From Sulfitobacter sp. DSM 110093 (GTDB taxonomy: Bacteria; Pseudomonadota; Alphaproteobacteria; Rhodobacterales; Rhodobacteraceae): a DNA stretch of 64,000 bases. The stretch is from contig NZ_CP085167.1 of the NCBI RefSeq assembly GCF_022788715.1, positions 248,001-312,000 on the forward strand. Reading direction: 5' to 3'. A program made the translations under genes and the position numbers. Of the stretch, positions 25,915-36,146 are shown one piece after another. The notes under the pieces were generated by a model. That model had not been told where the DNA came from. It saw only the letters and a list, made by a program, of their open reading frames with translations, and made no database searches. Numbering within the stretch: position 1 is the stretch's first letter; the number at the start of each line of letters is the position of its first letter.

Positions 25915-28148
25915 ACTTTACTCTCCTTGATTGGGTTGAACATAGGTTTCGTAATGGTGGACGGTTGGTCGATCTCCGCATCGGGCCGCAGCGCGTCGGG
26001 TTCGATCGATTGCGTGGACGGTTTCGACGGCAGGGAGTCTTCTGGTGCGGCGGGTGCCGTCATCTCATCCTGTGTCGACAATTCATCACGGGGACAGGTC
26101 GAATTGGTCCGGTCCATGATCTTTCCGGCTGCCATCGTTGTGGTCGACCGGTACATGGGCGCGAACTCCACGTTTGCCATGTCGGCTGCGTCTTTTCTAA
26201 GCTTGTCGATCCGCGAATATGACGAAGGCAGATTGGAGTCAGGATAGAATCCCGACTCGCGAACCCTACGCCTTCTAGCCTCCGAGAGATGGCTCTCGTG
26301 CAATGTCCGCAATTCAGGATTTGCTTCACTGGCGGAGCGCATGACAGCCAAGGCCTCTTCAAGCGTCAGGTCCGCGAATGTCGTCATCTTCAGGTCCGCT
26401 GTGATGATCTCCTTCGATTCTTCACTAAGGACAGTCACCTGACGCAGGTCGTCTGGGTTCAGCATGACGGTGCATTTCTTGCGTGCGCCGCCCGCAAAGT
26501 GCTGCAATGCCGACGAGTTGTATGGGATGCCGAAGAACTTGACCCCCTCCGACGACGTTGTCGCCTGCTCCTCCTCCCCGAGATGCAGACGCAGCATCTC
26601 GGGACAAGGGGCATCGATTCCGTCTGTTCGCTGGCTGACCTCGTCGAATTTCTGCCAAGGCGTCGCACCGAACATGCCCGTGCCGTTGTGCGGTGTGTAC
26701 GGGTACTCATCGATGAAGTAGCGAGTGATGATCCCCATCAACGCATCTGGCGTGAGTGAAGCCTGCTTCTGGCCATCGTAGCCATGCAACTCGCCGGGCC
26801 GGCTGCCAGTGTATCCGGAGAGGAAGTTCAGCACCCCCCATTGCAAGGTACCGAAGGGACGTTCCGCATAAGCATTGTCGGTCGAGTTGTAGGCCCGGCC
26901 CGTCATGACGGCCGTGCCGAGCCCGAGCTGGCTGGCATAGATGTCGGCATTCCGTGCGGCCGTACCATTATCCGACTTGACCAGCGCCAGACGTACCGGC
27001 GGTGCGGGATCGCGCTTGCAGCCATAGCGGATTTTCTCACGTGTCTTGTCGCGCATGGCCATCCGGACGAGTTTCTTCTGGTGATCGCCGTCGGCCGTCT
27101 CGGCAAGGATCCATGCCAAGGGCAACCTGGTTGCAAGATCAATCTTGAAGAAGAGCCACAGACGCCGGATTTCCCCTTTTTCAAGCGGATCGTTCGCCTT
27201 CGCGCGATCGATTTTTTTGATGCTGATCTGGCCGTTCGCATTCGTGAAGATTGACATGAGATACTGATCGGTCGGGCACGTCTCACCGTACTTCAGGGCC
27301 CGAACGTCCGTCGATCCAGCACCGTACTTGTTCTGGGCATGGCGTTTGCCGTTCCGTCCCGCTTCTACCATTGTGAGAGGCAACTCCCGAATGCGCGTCC
27401 GGATAGTCGTCACGGACGGGAATTTCACGCCGTCGAGAATATCCTGCTCGGAAAGCGTGAAAGCTTCCTTTGCCCCATCGTAAAGTGGCCCGATCTTTGG
27501 CTGCTCATTACGCAGATACAGGTTGATGACATAGTCGATGAACCGTTCCTGCGTTGCGCACATATGCCCCCTTTGATCTTCCGGCGGCCCTTTAAGATGA
27601 TGCCGACGCGCCAAGACGATCGGCTCGCGACCAAAACTGATAAAGGTGTTGCGCATTTCCTGAAGGATGCGACCGGTCGGCAAGGAGTGCGGACGCTTGG
27701 CACTGCCGATGTGGACGTCATGAAAAAGCTGCGGGTCGTTGGAGAGTGTCTTTGCCATTTCGCGAAGACGCTGCCGGACATCACGTCGATCAAGGTGCCG
27801 CTGGGTAAGCTTTCTGCCCTCGGACTCCAAGGCATCCATCGCGTGGACGAGGCCGAGACGCGCGCGCACATCGCGCTGTTCGGCCTCGGGCAACTGAGCC
27901 ACCTTTCTCAAGCCGCCCGTGTAAGCCAGAAGTTTCTGGTGCCTCTCGGCCATGACAGGCGTGATGACTTCGCCGTCACCGACGGTCAGCGCCTCAGTGA
28001 CACGCTGAAAAGGCAGAACGGTGAATTCGCCATTGTCGAGTGCCTCAACGGCATATCCGTCGACATCCTTGCCGACCACGCGCCAGCGGCACCGTTCCAG
28101 CACCAGTTCGGAGCCCTGAGGGATTTTATAGTGGATGGCGGCGGACAT
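25911..28148 (-). CDS. tniA: DDE transposase, TniA/TnsB-like (Mu-type integrase core)
   Basis: 745 residues. N-terminal DNA-binding domains cover about 1-270. The RNase H-like core begins near 285, with catalytic D294 (CPTDQY), D393 (VKSDNGTA) and E429 (NAYAERPFG), the 35-residue D-E spacing of this family. A Mu-transposase C-terminal beta domain follows (about 535-600), then a long helical tail likely to contact the ATPase. It performs strand transfer. It is coupled to both neighbours: TGATG with tnsA and ATGA with tniB. Confidence 0.92.
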   Translation of the reverse strand: MSAAIHYKIPQGSELVLERCRWRVVGKDVDGYAVEALDNGEFTVLPFQRVTEALTVGDGEVITPVMAERHQKLLAYTGGLRKVAQLPEAEQRDVRARLGLVHAMDALESEGRKLTQRHLDRRDVRQRLREMAKTLSNDPQLFHDVHIGSAKRPHSLPTGRILQEMRNTFISFGREPIVLARRHHLKGPPEDQRGHMCATQERFIDYVINLYLRNEQPKIGPLYDGAKEAFTLSEQDILDGVKFPSVTTIRTRIRELPLTMVEAGRNGKRHAQNKYGAGSTDVRALKYGETCPTDQYLMSIFTNANGQISIKKIDRAKANDPLEKGEIRRLWLFFKIDLATRLPLAWILAETADGDHQKKLVRMAMRDKTREKIRYGCKRDPAPPVRLALVKSDNGTAARNADIYASQLGLGTAVMTGRAYNSTDNAYAERPFGTLQWGVLNFLSGYTGSRPGELHGYDGQKQASLTPDALMGIITRYFIDEYPYTPHNGTGMFGATPWQKFDEVSQRTDGIDAPCPEMLRLHLGEEEQATTSSEGVKFFGIPYNSSALQHFAGGARKKCTVMLNPDDLRQVTVLSEESKEIITADLKMTTFADLTLEEALAVMRSASEANPELRTLHESHLSEARRRRVRESGFYPDSNLPSSYSRIDKLRKDAADMANVEFAPMYRSTTTMAAGKIMDRTNSTCPRDELSTQDEMTAPAAPEDSLPSKPSTQSIEPDALRPDAEIDQPSTITKPMFNPIKESKV

Positions 28149-28879
28149 CAGGCGAGCCAGATCCGCGAGTATTCAGAGATGACCGCGTGCCAGTTCGCCG
28201 TGATCACGCCCTTACCGATATGGCGGAGGACCGCGTCGAACGCCCGCTCGCATTCGATGTCGCATTGCGCCAGCAATTCGCACATCAGCCAGTAATGGCC
28301 GGAGCGCGCCCGATCCAGAACGTGCCTATCGGCATCTTCGTCGACTGCCTTGGTGGCACCAAAGACCCGGAGCAGATTGTCCCGGTAAGCACGCGTGTAG
28401 TGATCGCCGTTCACGACGATCTTGTCGTCCGCGAAAGAAGCCGGGGTCGCTTCGAAAACTGCCCTGATCTCGTCCTGGGTCTTTTGACTTGCGAGGCTGT
28501 TGCCATTGCGCACAAACACCGCACGCCTGAAGCCATCCCTGAACGTGATGCGCAGATCGAAGCTATGTTCGTTGGGTTTCTTCTTTCCGTACGGATAGAA
28601 GATGGGCGGCAGCTGAACCTCAAGCCCGTAAAGTTCGGGCGACAGCATCGCCTCGACACCAACCGCCATCTCCCTCTGACCATCGAAGTGATAGACCTTG
28701 TCCTGTCCCTTAGTTGCCGCCGTGGCGACCGTCATCGACACGCGTGACGCCGAGCTGCTGCGAGTCAGCGGATTGCGGTAGCCATCATAAGGCAGGACAC
28801 CGCGGATCGGATTCACTTTCAGCGCGGGAAGCTTTTTCTGCTTGCCTGTCGATGTGTCCCATTCAAGAGGATATGGCAT
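28148..28879 (-). CDS. tnsA: TnsA-like endonuclease, probably with an altered active site
   Basis: 243 residues, first gene of the tnsA-tniA-tniB operon. The middle matches the TnsA restriction-like domain: [13 protein letters not shown] (67-79, candidate E70/E76), then [26 protein letters not shown] (104-129), with D108 in the catalytic aspartate position. Where Tn7 TnsA has Q-V-K at the end of the strand, this protein has F-V-R (122-124). In Tn7, TnsA cuts the 5' strand so the element is excised cleanly. The C-terminal region (about 150-243) resembles the TnsA winged-helix part that binds the ATPase. The family call is by architecture and context. Confidence 0.75.
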   Translation of the reverse strand: MPYPLEWDTSTGKQKKLPALKVNPIRGVLPYDGYRNPLTRSSSASRVSMTVATAATKGQDKVYHFDGQREMAVGVEAMLSPELYGLEVQLPPIFYPYGKKKPNEHSFDLRITFRDGFRRAVFVRNGNSLASQKTQDEIRAVFEATPASFADDKIVVNGDHYTRAYRDNLLRVFGATKAVDEDADRHVLDRARSGHYWLMCELLAQCDIECERAFDAVLRHIGKGVITANWHAVISEYSRIWLA

Positions 28880-29314
28880 GGCGTCTCCGTTCTCATCCGC
28901 CCATGCGAGTGAGTTCTTGAGTTAAGGTTCTTGGGTTTTGATCGCGGTCGCCTGAACTCTCTGAAGTTATTCCCAGGCAGGATTACGCGGCCAGCAGCCC
29001 TCTTCTAGCGGTTCATATTCAGGTGCGCATGGCGATGCGGAACCCGTGTTCTAATGTTCTCGAACCCGTACGGTGCGGTTCGGCGGAAACCGTTCAGCGT
29101 CATTCGATTCGTGTCAATTATTATTTCATTACAGCACATTAGCTTTCTTTCGCTCCTCCGAAATTCGCACGCCCGATCGCCATATTCAGGTCGGTCACGG
29201 CTGTCGTCCCATCACTTGGCCCAGATCTGTTTGCGCCCTGTGATGAGGATTTAGGTTTCGATTTTCGCGAATGAAAGCTTGAGGGAGCGCTGAGGTGTGG
29301 ACAGAGTATCTACT
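28880..29314. other. Control region upstream of tnsA, no gene seen
   Basis: 435 bases between tnsA and the zinc-ribbon gene stop. It is AT-richer than its surroundings, with a minus-strand TTGACA at about 29117 facing tnsA and two small inverted repeats: GTTC-N10-GAAC near 29050-29067 and CGGTT-N6-AACCG near 29084-29099. Open frames here are short and unlike any family. Likely it holds the transposase operon promoter. Confidence 0.35.
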
Positions 29315-29905
29315 TTACTCAATTCCGAGCTTTTGCCAGCGCCGACGCTGCATTTCGCCTTCGAGATGCAGCAGGTGGTTTTCGCTCCCGAACACCATAT
29401 CTGGGGACATACTTGGAAAATCAACGCAGATGCAGCGCCCAAGCAGGCCTCCATGGAACTTTGCCAGATCTTCTGTCAATTTCTTCCGGAGCCTGATCGC
29501 AGTCGCATAGGCCATACCATGATTGTCCTGCAGTTCGCGCAAAGTCGGCATGGCCCCCCTCTGCCGGTCCTGGATGATCTCTTCGGCGAGCCCGAAATAG
29601 GACCGTAGCCCCCGGTGGATGCCATGCAGGTCGGTTCCCGATGTCAGGCTGAACTGCTTCTTGCATTTCCGGCAGGTCTGGATTTTTCGCAGTTCAAGAA
29701 AATGGACACTCATTTGAAAGCAGCTCGGACATACCGGTCCATCTGGCCACCTAACCTGATACAACCGAGCCTCGCAGGCATCCTCGGATGGAAAAGCGGC
29801 ATCGATACCGTCGGGCGGCAGGCCGAGATACAGCGAAATCCAGTGTATCCGTTCCAGGGTCTTGTTTGGGAATAGGTTCAGCTTCATTGGGTTTCGATAA
29901 CACAT
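29315..29905 (-). CDS. IS1595-type zinc-ribbon protein lacking a DDE domain
   Basis: 196 residues. The first half has the IS1595 transposase front: LYQVRWPDGPVCPSCFQMS with a CxxC pair (C59, C62), a second pair C78/C81 (TCRKCKKQFSLTSGT) forming a zinc ribbon, then a helical segment and a helix-turn-helix-like TLRELQDNHGMAYATAIRLRKKL (121-143). The sequence then ends without the DDE nuclease domain that full IS1595 transposases (about 300 residues) carry. The first ATG (29905) has AAGGG close by; a second ATG is at 29887. It reads leftward toward tnsA. A decayed relative with the same layout is at 56441-56931. Likely a DNA-binding protein; whether it helps the transposon is unknown. Confidence 0.7.
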   Translation of the reverse strand: MCYRNPMKLNLFPNKTLERIHWISLYLGLPPDGIDAAFPSEDACEARLYQVRWPDGPVCPSCFQMSVHFLELRKIQTCRKCKKQFSLTSGTDLHGIHRGLRSYFGLAEEIIQDRQRGAMPTLRELQDNHGMAYATAIRLRKKLTEDLAKFHGGLLGRCICVDFPSMSPDMVFGSENHLLHLEGEMQRRRWQKLGIE

Positions 29906-30116
29906 ACCCTTGGTTCGAATGAACAGGATAGGTCATGGCGCAAGGTCATAACGCAAACAGAAGTCTTTTCATGCTTTCCGGTTCATATATGGGCGGCATC
30001 CGAGGCAACGACACGAAGTTGTGGCCGGTAAAGGACGGATTTCCCATCTAGGCAGAGTTCTTGTGGACTCATCTGATACTCATGCCGATTGCGTTTGCGC
30101 GCCCTGAACGCCATGA

Positions 30117-30800
<684 letters not shown>

Positions 30801-31055
30801 GGTCAAGTCCCAGTAATTGCTGCCATTAATGCCGTCTACGCATTCACAGTTCCAGCCGATGCGTATAGACAGGAGAAGGCCGTCTCCCGGGATTCTGCAG
30901 GCAATGATCAGTTTCACCTATCGGCCGAAAGTATGTTCGGTCCAGAGCTTGAAGTCCTTCCAGTCATGGATGACTTTAAGTAGGCATTTTACCTTTGGAG
31001 CCGATTCCTGCCTGTTACAATCTCCATAAGACCAGAGCCTCAACCCCGTGAGGGG
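30801..31055. other. Short gap between the hsdM remnant and tniQ
   Basis: No convincing gene. In-frame open sequence from 30984 joins tniQ and contains a CTG at 31008 preceded by TTTGGAG, a possible non-ATG start for that gene. Confidence 0.3.
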
Positions 31056-32852
31056 ATGGCGTCTTTTGTATCACGCGCAGCCGGCATGCGGGGCCAATCG
31101 CTTGCCAGCATATGCAATGAGCTCGGATTGTCGACGAGGAAACTGATCAATCTCGACAGGCCCCAGACCCAAATCATCGCAGAAATGTTTGGCCTGCAGG
31201 ATGCCGTGCTCCGTGAAATGTTGTCTTGGTCGCCACTCCCTTTGGAGAGGGTACAGGTCCGGTTCAGAGGGGAGGATTTCGTCTCTCGCGCCCTGATCAA
31301 TCCTGTAGTCAGAGGATGCCCTGCCTGTCTCCGGGAAGATATTCAGTCTGGCACGGCACCTCCTCAGGGCCAGATGGTCATGCGGGGCGACTGGCAGCTG
31401 AGGTACGTGGAGGTGTGCCTGCGCCATGGACGGCCCCTCGTTCCGCTCTGGAACATAGCGTCTCTATCGGCACGGTATGATTTTGCCACGCGTTTAAAAA
31501 ATGTCGCTGAGGATATTTTAGCTGGAAAACTGGACCAGCCCCGCCAGCCGATCACAAGCTATGACCACTGGCTGGACGACCGTCTTGCGTACGGAACGGA
31601 CCCTACGTGGCTCGCGACGCAGCCCACCGATACGGCTAGTCGGTTCTGCCAACTTTTAGGTGCCGAGATGGTCCGAATTATGCCGGACACGTCATGCAGA
31701 CGTAGAACAAAACGAGAGGTCGGGTTTGATTGCGCAAGCAAGGGACCGAATGCATTAACCGAAACTTTACATGACTTGGCAAGCAGAGTTGAAGGAACGC
31801 AATACAGCGCACAGAAGGCATTCGGGCGACTATACCAGTGGTTGACGTTGGACATGGCACACGATCCGCGATGCGACCTGTATCGCGATATAATGCGCGA
31901 GGTCATCTTTCAGACTTGGGCCATTCCGGCTGGCGAAACCATTTTGGGGAAAAGCCTCGCCACGCCGCGGCTTTACTCTGTGCTGACTGCGGCAAAAGAG
32001 ATCGGAAAGTCCACACAGATCACGCGGCGTTTTTTAGAGCATGCCGACATTATCGATCCCCTGGATGACCGCCCTGACGCCCGCCTCACATTCGACGCCA
32101 CGCTTGCACGTCCAGTTCTTGCGCAAGCCAAGCGCCTAGTCATTGCAACGGACATGAGAAAGCGACTGGGCGTATCATCCAATCAGTTCGAGAACCTCGT
32201 AAGTCAAAAAATCCTTAAACCGGCTGTTCCTCAATCTGTCTCGAAACTGCAATGGGACACGGCCGATGCCGACGCTCTTCTTGGAAAACTCACAAAGAAT
32301 GCCCCCACTGTGGAAGTCGATGACGCGGACTGGCTGCCTCTGGGTGTTGCTGCTTCACGCGCACGCATCGGTATCAAAGACGCTATTGATTTGGCGCGGG
32401 ACGGTCTGGTGGAAACCAGGCGACACCGAGAACTCGTCGGTTTCGCATCTGTATATGCAAGACGAAGCGATATGGAGAAATTGCGCGACGAGCGCCCTGA
32501 ACACACAACCCTAGGCAAATTTGCACGTGATGTCGGATTGAGTCGGAACAGCTCAATGACCGATCTTTACAATGCCGGTCACGTACCAGCGATTGAGCTG
32601 TTCAATCCCACGACACGCCGGAAAGGGCTGTATGTGACCAACGCACATATTGCAGCGTTCCACGCAAAATTCACAACGCTAAAATTGTTGTCTATGCGCG
32701 AGAAGACGGATGGTCGAGTGATGGCGCGCAAGCTCCAGGATGCAGGCGTAACCCGTTTCGCGCCCGAGGGTCAGGATTTCGGCCCCGTTTACCTTCTGGA
32801 TGATTTCGGAGACACCTTGGGGCAGATGGGCCTGTTAGCACACCGTGGGTGA
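31056..32852 (+). CDS. tniQ: TniQ-family transposon target-selection protein
   Basis: 598 residues from the first ATG. The N-terminus (SFVSRAAGMRGQSLASICNELGLS) matches the TniQ domain, but the proline-rich lead expected before it (RPEPQPREG here) lies upstream of that ATG in the same open frame; a CTG at 31008 with GGAG nine bases before it would restore it and give 614 residues. A zinc finger C88-x2-C91 and C121-x2-H124 follows. The rest, to about 600, is a TnsD-like helical extension with repeated small DNA-binding-like helices. TniQ reads target DNA and recruits TniB. It is divergent from the tnsA operon, unlike the usual same-strand order. Confidence 0.85.
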   Translation: MASFVSRAAGMRGQSLASICNELGLSTRKLINLDRPQTQIIAEMFGLQDAVLREMLSWSPLPLERVQVRFRGEDFVSRALINPVVRGCPACLREDIQSGTAPPQGQMVMRGDWQLRYVEVCLRHGRPLVPLWNIASLSARYDFATRLKNVAEDILAGKLDQPRQPITSYDHWLDDRLAYGTDPTWLATQPTDTASRFCQLLGAEMVRIMPDTSCRRRTKREVGFDCASKGPNALTETLHDLASRVEGTQYSAQKAFGRLYQWLTLDMAHDPRCDLYRDIMREVIFQTWAIPAGETILGKSLATPRLYSVLTAAKEIGKSTQITRRFLEHADIIDPLDDRPDARLTFDATLARPVLAQAKRLVIATDMRKRLGVSSNQFENLVSQKILKPAVPQSVSKLQWDTADADALLGKLTKNAPTVEVDDADWLPLGVAASRARIGIKDAIDLARDGLVETRRHRELVGFASVYARRSDMEKLRDERPEHTTLGKFARDVGLSRNSSMTDLYNAGHVPAIELFNPTTRRKGLYVTNAHIAAFHAKFTTLKLLSMREKTDGRVMARKLQDAGVTRFAPEGQDFGPVYLLDDFGDTLGQMGLLAHRG

Positions 32853-32855
32853 AGT

Positions 32856-33216
32856 ATGCAGTTCCCGAAGACAAGTAACCGATGTCGTTGTTTAACGGCA
32901 ACAATCAGTGGCAGGTCAGGTGATCAAAGAATTGACGGACAACGGCATCTTAGGATCCCAAACACCGCAGTCAGCCCTGCAACTTCTATTTCTAAGTCGA
33001 ACCCAAGAGATGTTTTTCCCGCTAACTTTCGAAAGCTGATCGAGTGTCGTGACCGGCCCACTCCTGCCGTTCATCCGATGGTGTAACGCTGCAGCGCGGC
33101 TTTCGTATTGCTGACATTCACGCGCAGCGCGGCATTTTCGAGGGGCGAGTGTCGGCAGAGCGGACCAAGCTGCCGTCTGACATTGTCGCACGAAAGTCCG
33201 CATCTGGTTTGAAACG
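32856..33216. other. No gene recognised right of tniQ; expected site of the far transposon end
   Basis: 361 bases with only short frames. A short hairpin TTGTT-N7-AACAA lies near 32889-32905. I looked for an inverted copy of the TTGCGCA repeats or of TGTCCCCTTGAG and found none, so the right boundary is unresolved. Bases 33070-33210 resemble the non-coding stretches seen near 33880 and 34870. Confidence 0.3.
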
Positions 33217-33253
33217 CCTGCTGAGCGACGCACCGGACACGTCGCTCAGCAGG
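33217..33253. terminator. Long palindrome after the VOC gene, probable (bidirectional) terminator
   Basis: A perfect 14-bp stem CCTGCTGAGCGACG/CGTCGCTCAGCAGG with a 9-base loop, 12 bases past the VOC stop codon on the minus strand. The T-rich tail is poor on both sides (GTTTC leftward, CTTTCATT rightward), so it acts by stem strength if it terminates. Confidence 0.6.
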
Positions 33254-33264
33254 CTTTCATTGCG

Positions 33265-33687
33265 TTACATTTTAAAGGCCACATGTCCGTCTTCGTCGAT
33301 TGGCCACAGTGGGTTAAACGCGATTTCCCATACATGACCGTCGGGGTCCGCAATATATCCGCGGCGGCCGCCTTGGGGAGGCTCATCAGCTTCGCGAAGC
33401 ACTACCGCCCCGGCGGCAACGAGCTGGTCGATGACAGTTTGAACATTGCTTTCTTCGGGCACATTGTGTGCAAGCGTTACAGCACCCGACCCCGATAGAA
33501 TTTGCTGCTTCGTGTCGTCTTCAAGGGACGATTTCAGCCATGTGCCAAAGACAAATCCGTTCATCTGGTAGAAGGCGATTTCCGCGTTCTCGAAGACCGG
33601 GGTCCAGCCGAACCCCTCCTGATAGAACGCCTTCGATCTTTCGAGGTCGGATATTCCAAGTGTCACCACTGCGATCTGTTGCTGCAT
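33265..33687 (-). CDS. VOC-family (glyoxalase/bleomycin-resistance fold) protein
   Basis: 140 residues from the ATG at 33687, chosen over one two codons upstream because AAAGGA then sits at a good distance. It holds two VOC beta-alpha-beta modules: TLGISDLERSKAFYQEGFGWTP at the start and PPQGGRRGYIADPDGHVWEIAFNP at the end, the latter with the DPDGHxWE metal-ligand glutamate. Paired-domain VOC proteins bind a divalent metal, or act as drug- or aldehyde-binding proteins. The substrate is not evident. It lies between the transposon and a HAD gene and is monocistronic. Confidence 0.87.
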   Translation of the reverse strand: MQQQIAVVTLGISDLERSKAFYQEGFGWTPVFENAEIAFYQMNGFVFGTWLKSSLEDDTKQQILSGSGAVTLAHNVPEESNVQTVIDQLVAAGAVVLREADEPPQGGRRGYIADPDGHVWEIAFNPLWPIDEDGHVAFKM

Positions 33688-33956
33688 TTCCATGTCCTTT
33701 GCTTGGCCCGCACGACATGTGCAGGCGTCTGGACCATGGGACGCGACTATCGGAGCGCCGATGCACGTAAGGACCCGCTTGGAATTGGGGGCCGGGCCAA
33801 CCGCACCGACCTAACCTGTTTCTGGTCGTTGCAGCTTAATTGAATACCGCAGAACGTCAATCATATGCACGAACGACACCCGACCTTCGCTGCGGTCTGA
33901 ACCACGGGCCGCAATGCGGACATTCCCGCCGTTCGCCAATTCGATCCTCAGATGCC

Positions 33957-34661
33957 CTATTCAGAAGGTTGGCGCTTTGCGACCTCACGATCCAGCTTCT
34001 CGACGACCCCACGCACATCATCCAAAGACGAAATCATTGCGTCCGGTCGCCAATCGAAATCGCTGGGCCACTGCAAGCCGTTTGGGAACCATACGGTCCT
34101 CATGTCAACTGCCCGCGCTCCAGCCATGTCGGCGTGAGGAGAGTCCCCAACGAAAATGCAGTCCTGCGGTTCGGCAGCCAGCCTTTGCGCCGCGCGCCGG
34201 AATATCTCTGGATCAGGCTTTCGACACGCTTCGGTTTCCGAGATTAGATATGTATCGACCAGCCGATCAAGGTTAAGTGCAAGCAGGCTCCGCAACTGAA
34301 TATGGGTCTGACCATTGCTGACGATACCGATCTTCCGGCCGTCCTGGTGCAGCCAGAGCAACAGCTCGCGCATCCCTTCGAAGGCGAATGCGTGTCGCCA
34401 AGCGTTTGTCTCGTATTCATCAAAAAGCGCCTGTCCATCATCGTCACCACCAAGCCCCATCTCTTGCGTTATGGTCTTATAGACGATGGTCTTTGATACG
34501 CTCCCCCGGGCATCCAGCATCATGAAGCGGTCGCAGATTGCATCCAAGCTGGTGAACCGCCCCAAGTCTTTCCCTGAGAATTGGTGTTCGACAAAGAGAC
34601 GAACAGAGGCTGTTCTGTTGAACAGCGTTTCATCAAGATCGAACAGCACGGGTGACTTCAC
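33957..34661 (-). CDS. HAD-superfamily hydrolase
   Basis: 234 residues with a GTG start at 34661 and AAGGA just upstream. The four HAD motifs are present: I, FDLDETLFN with D8 and D10; II, GIVSNGQT (about 114-121); III, K in EACRKPDPEIF (about 150); IV, FVGDSPHADMAGA (about 172-184). The C1-type helical cap lies between motifs I and II. Probably a small-molecule phosphatase or haloacid dehalogenase-like enzyme, cytoplasmic. No neighbour indicates the substrate. The 263 bases before the VOC gene show no gene. Confidence 0.85.
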   Translation of the reverse strand: MKSPVLFDLDETLFNRTASVRLFVEHQFSGKDLGRFTSLDAICDRFMMLDARGSVSKTIVYKTITQEMGLGGDDDGQALFDEYETNAWRHAFAFEGMRELLLWLHQDGRKIGIVSNGQTHIQLRSLLALNLDRLVDTYLISETEACRKPDPEIFRRAAQRLAAEPQDCIFVGDSPHADMAGARAVDMRTVWFPNGLQWPSDFDWRPDAMISSLDDVRGVVEKLDREVAKRQPSE

Positions 34662-35058
34662 GGCATGATCCTTCCGGGCTAAAGCCTATGTATACCATTA
34701 CTTTATGCACCTCGCGACAAGGTTCTGAATGGCGGTTTGGGGCTCACAGCTGCCTTGCGGCGCTTCAGCACTTGGTCATGCATCATCAGGGCCTCCCTGG
34801 AGTTGCCCCGATGACCGCTGTCAGCCCGAAGCGGACCCAACCTGGGCGGCTGACCGGCTGAACGAAACATGCAGGTCGGGCGGAATGCTGACTTTCGCCG
34901 CGCATGTCACGAACGGCAGGTGTGGGCGGGAAACGGGTCATAGGCGTTAGCGATGCTGAGGCAACGTATTATTGCCTATTTTGCGTAATCTGTCGTACAT
35001 CATGTGGGTGTAACGCGAAAAATGGGCTTGGTCCTATAAAGGCCTTAACCGTCTCAGC
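34662..35058. other. Intergenic region, no gene recognised
   Basis: 397 bases between the HAD gene start and the stop of the LysR gene. Open frames are short and lack family features. The stretch at about 34862-34950 (AATGCTGACTTTCGCCGC type) looks like the non-coding, degenerate sequence I also see near 33100-33200 and 33880-33930. Confidence 0.3.
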
Positions 35059-35946
35059 TCAACGAGCGCTATCCATCAACATTTCCACGAAGGTTTGCGC
35101 GGGCGGCGCCAGCACCTGCGACTCGGGCAGCACCAGCTTCAACTCACAGGGAATACTGGGGCTGAAGGGCCGAATTTCGATCTCAAGATTCGAATAGGCG
35201 TCGGCTGTCAGAATATCCATGATCGACACGCCCATCCCATTTGCGACCAAACTGCAGATCGGTCCTGTGTAAGTGGAATCCAAAATGACGTTTGGGGTGA
35301 CATCTGCCTCGTTAAACGCTTTTAGCAGCCGCTTTCGCATCAGGCTGCTTTCAGAAATTAGCAGCAAAGGGATCGTTGTGAGATCCTGCGGCGTAATGGT
35401 GTTGAGCTTGGACAGAGCGTGGCCCTTCGGCATGACGCAAACAAGGTTAGTCTCAGGCATCGTCTTGATCGCTACGCCGTGGACGTTAAGCGGCAAGAGC
35501 GCCAGTCCTATATCGCATCTGCCTTTTTCCACATGACCGACGACCTCAGGCGAGGGGCCGCTGATCAAGCTGATCAGGACATCCGGCCAACGCGCGTGAA
35601 ATGTCTTGATGACTTCGGGGAGGAAGAAATAGGAATGCCCAACGGTCGAAGCGAGGCGGAGCCTTTTCTTGCGGTGGGCGCCGAGTTCGGTGGCGAACTT
35701 CACCATCTGTTCAAGCTCTCCGTAACAGCGTTCGACTTCTGCATGAAAAGCAAGGGCATCTTTCGTGGGATCAATGCGCCCGGCATGCCGGGCAAACAAC
35801 TGCAGACCATACTCTCCTTCGAGATCTCGGATCAGGCGGCTGATCGCAGGCTGGGTGACGCCAAGCACCTCGGCGGCCTGCGTCATATTTCCGGTTTCAA
35901 TCACCGCGCGAAAAGCTTCAATCTGCCGAATATTGAACCGTAGCAT
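35059..35946 (-). CDS. LysR-family transcriptional regulator of the catabolic cluster
   Basis: 295 residues. The N-terminal winged helix RQIEAFRAVIETGNMTQAAEVLGVTQPAISRLIRDLEGEYGLQLFARH (7-54) is canonical LysR, followed by the effector domain (about 92-295) with periplasmic-binding fold strands LRLASTVGHSYFFLP and CDIGLALLPL. It is divergent from the ABC transporter binding-protein gene, with 200 bases between, the standard arrangement for a regulator of the adjoining operon. The inducer is presumably the imported substrate or a metabolite. Confidence 0.92.
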   Translation of the reverse strand: MLRFNIRQIEAFRAVIETGNMTQAAEVLGVTQPAISRLIRDLEGEYGLQLFARHAGRIDPTKDALAFHAEVERCYGELEQMVKFATELGAHRKKRLRLASTVGHSYFFLPEVIKTFHARWPDVLISLISGPSPEVVGHVEKGRCDIGLALLPLNVHGVAIKTMPETNLVCVMPKGHALSKLNTITPQDLTTIPLLLISESSLMRKRLLKAFNEADVTPNVILDSTYTGPICSLVANGMGVSIMDILTADAYSNLEIEIRPFSPSIPCELKLVLPESQVLAPPAQTFVEMLMDSAR

Positions 35947-36146
35947 GGAATCTGGCCACCATCAGGATTTGTTATGGCCTGATGCTAATTTAGAATTTGC
36001 TTTATGCCTAGCCCTAAGCGAGGTTTCTGTCAGATCGACCAGTTAGATAGAGATGTCAGGCGGTCGTACCGGCACGCAAGGGGAGTTGCAGGGAGGCAAC
36101 TTTCGGTAGGAATGAGTGCCAATAAATCTCTGGGAGGAGACTGCTA
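35947..36146. promoter_or_regulatory. Divergent control region of the LysR gene and the ABC importer operon
   Basis: 200 bases between divergent starts. AT-rich stretches with ATGCTAATTTAGAATTTGC near 35980-36000 offer T-N11-A-type LysR sites, and GGGAGGAGA precedes the importer start. Exact boxes cannot be fixed by eye. Confidence 0.4.

Noticed and set aside
28880..29314. Possible second transposon end between tnsA and the zinc-ribbon gene
   Set aside because: No inverted copy of TTGCGCA repeats or TGTCCC boxes was found here; a promoter region is more likely.
33100..34950. Resemblance between non-coding stretches near 33100-33200, 33880-33930 and 34862-34950
   Set aside because: Only short shared words (CGGACATT, GACTTTCGC type) can be matched by eye, too little to call a repeat family without an alignment.
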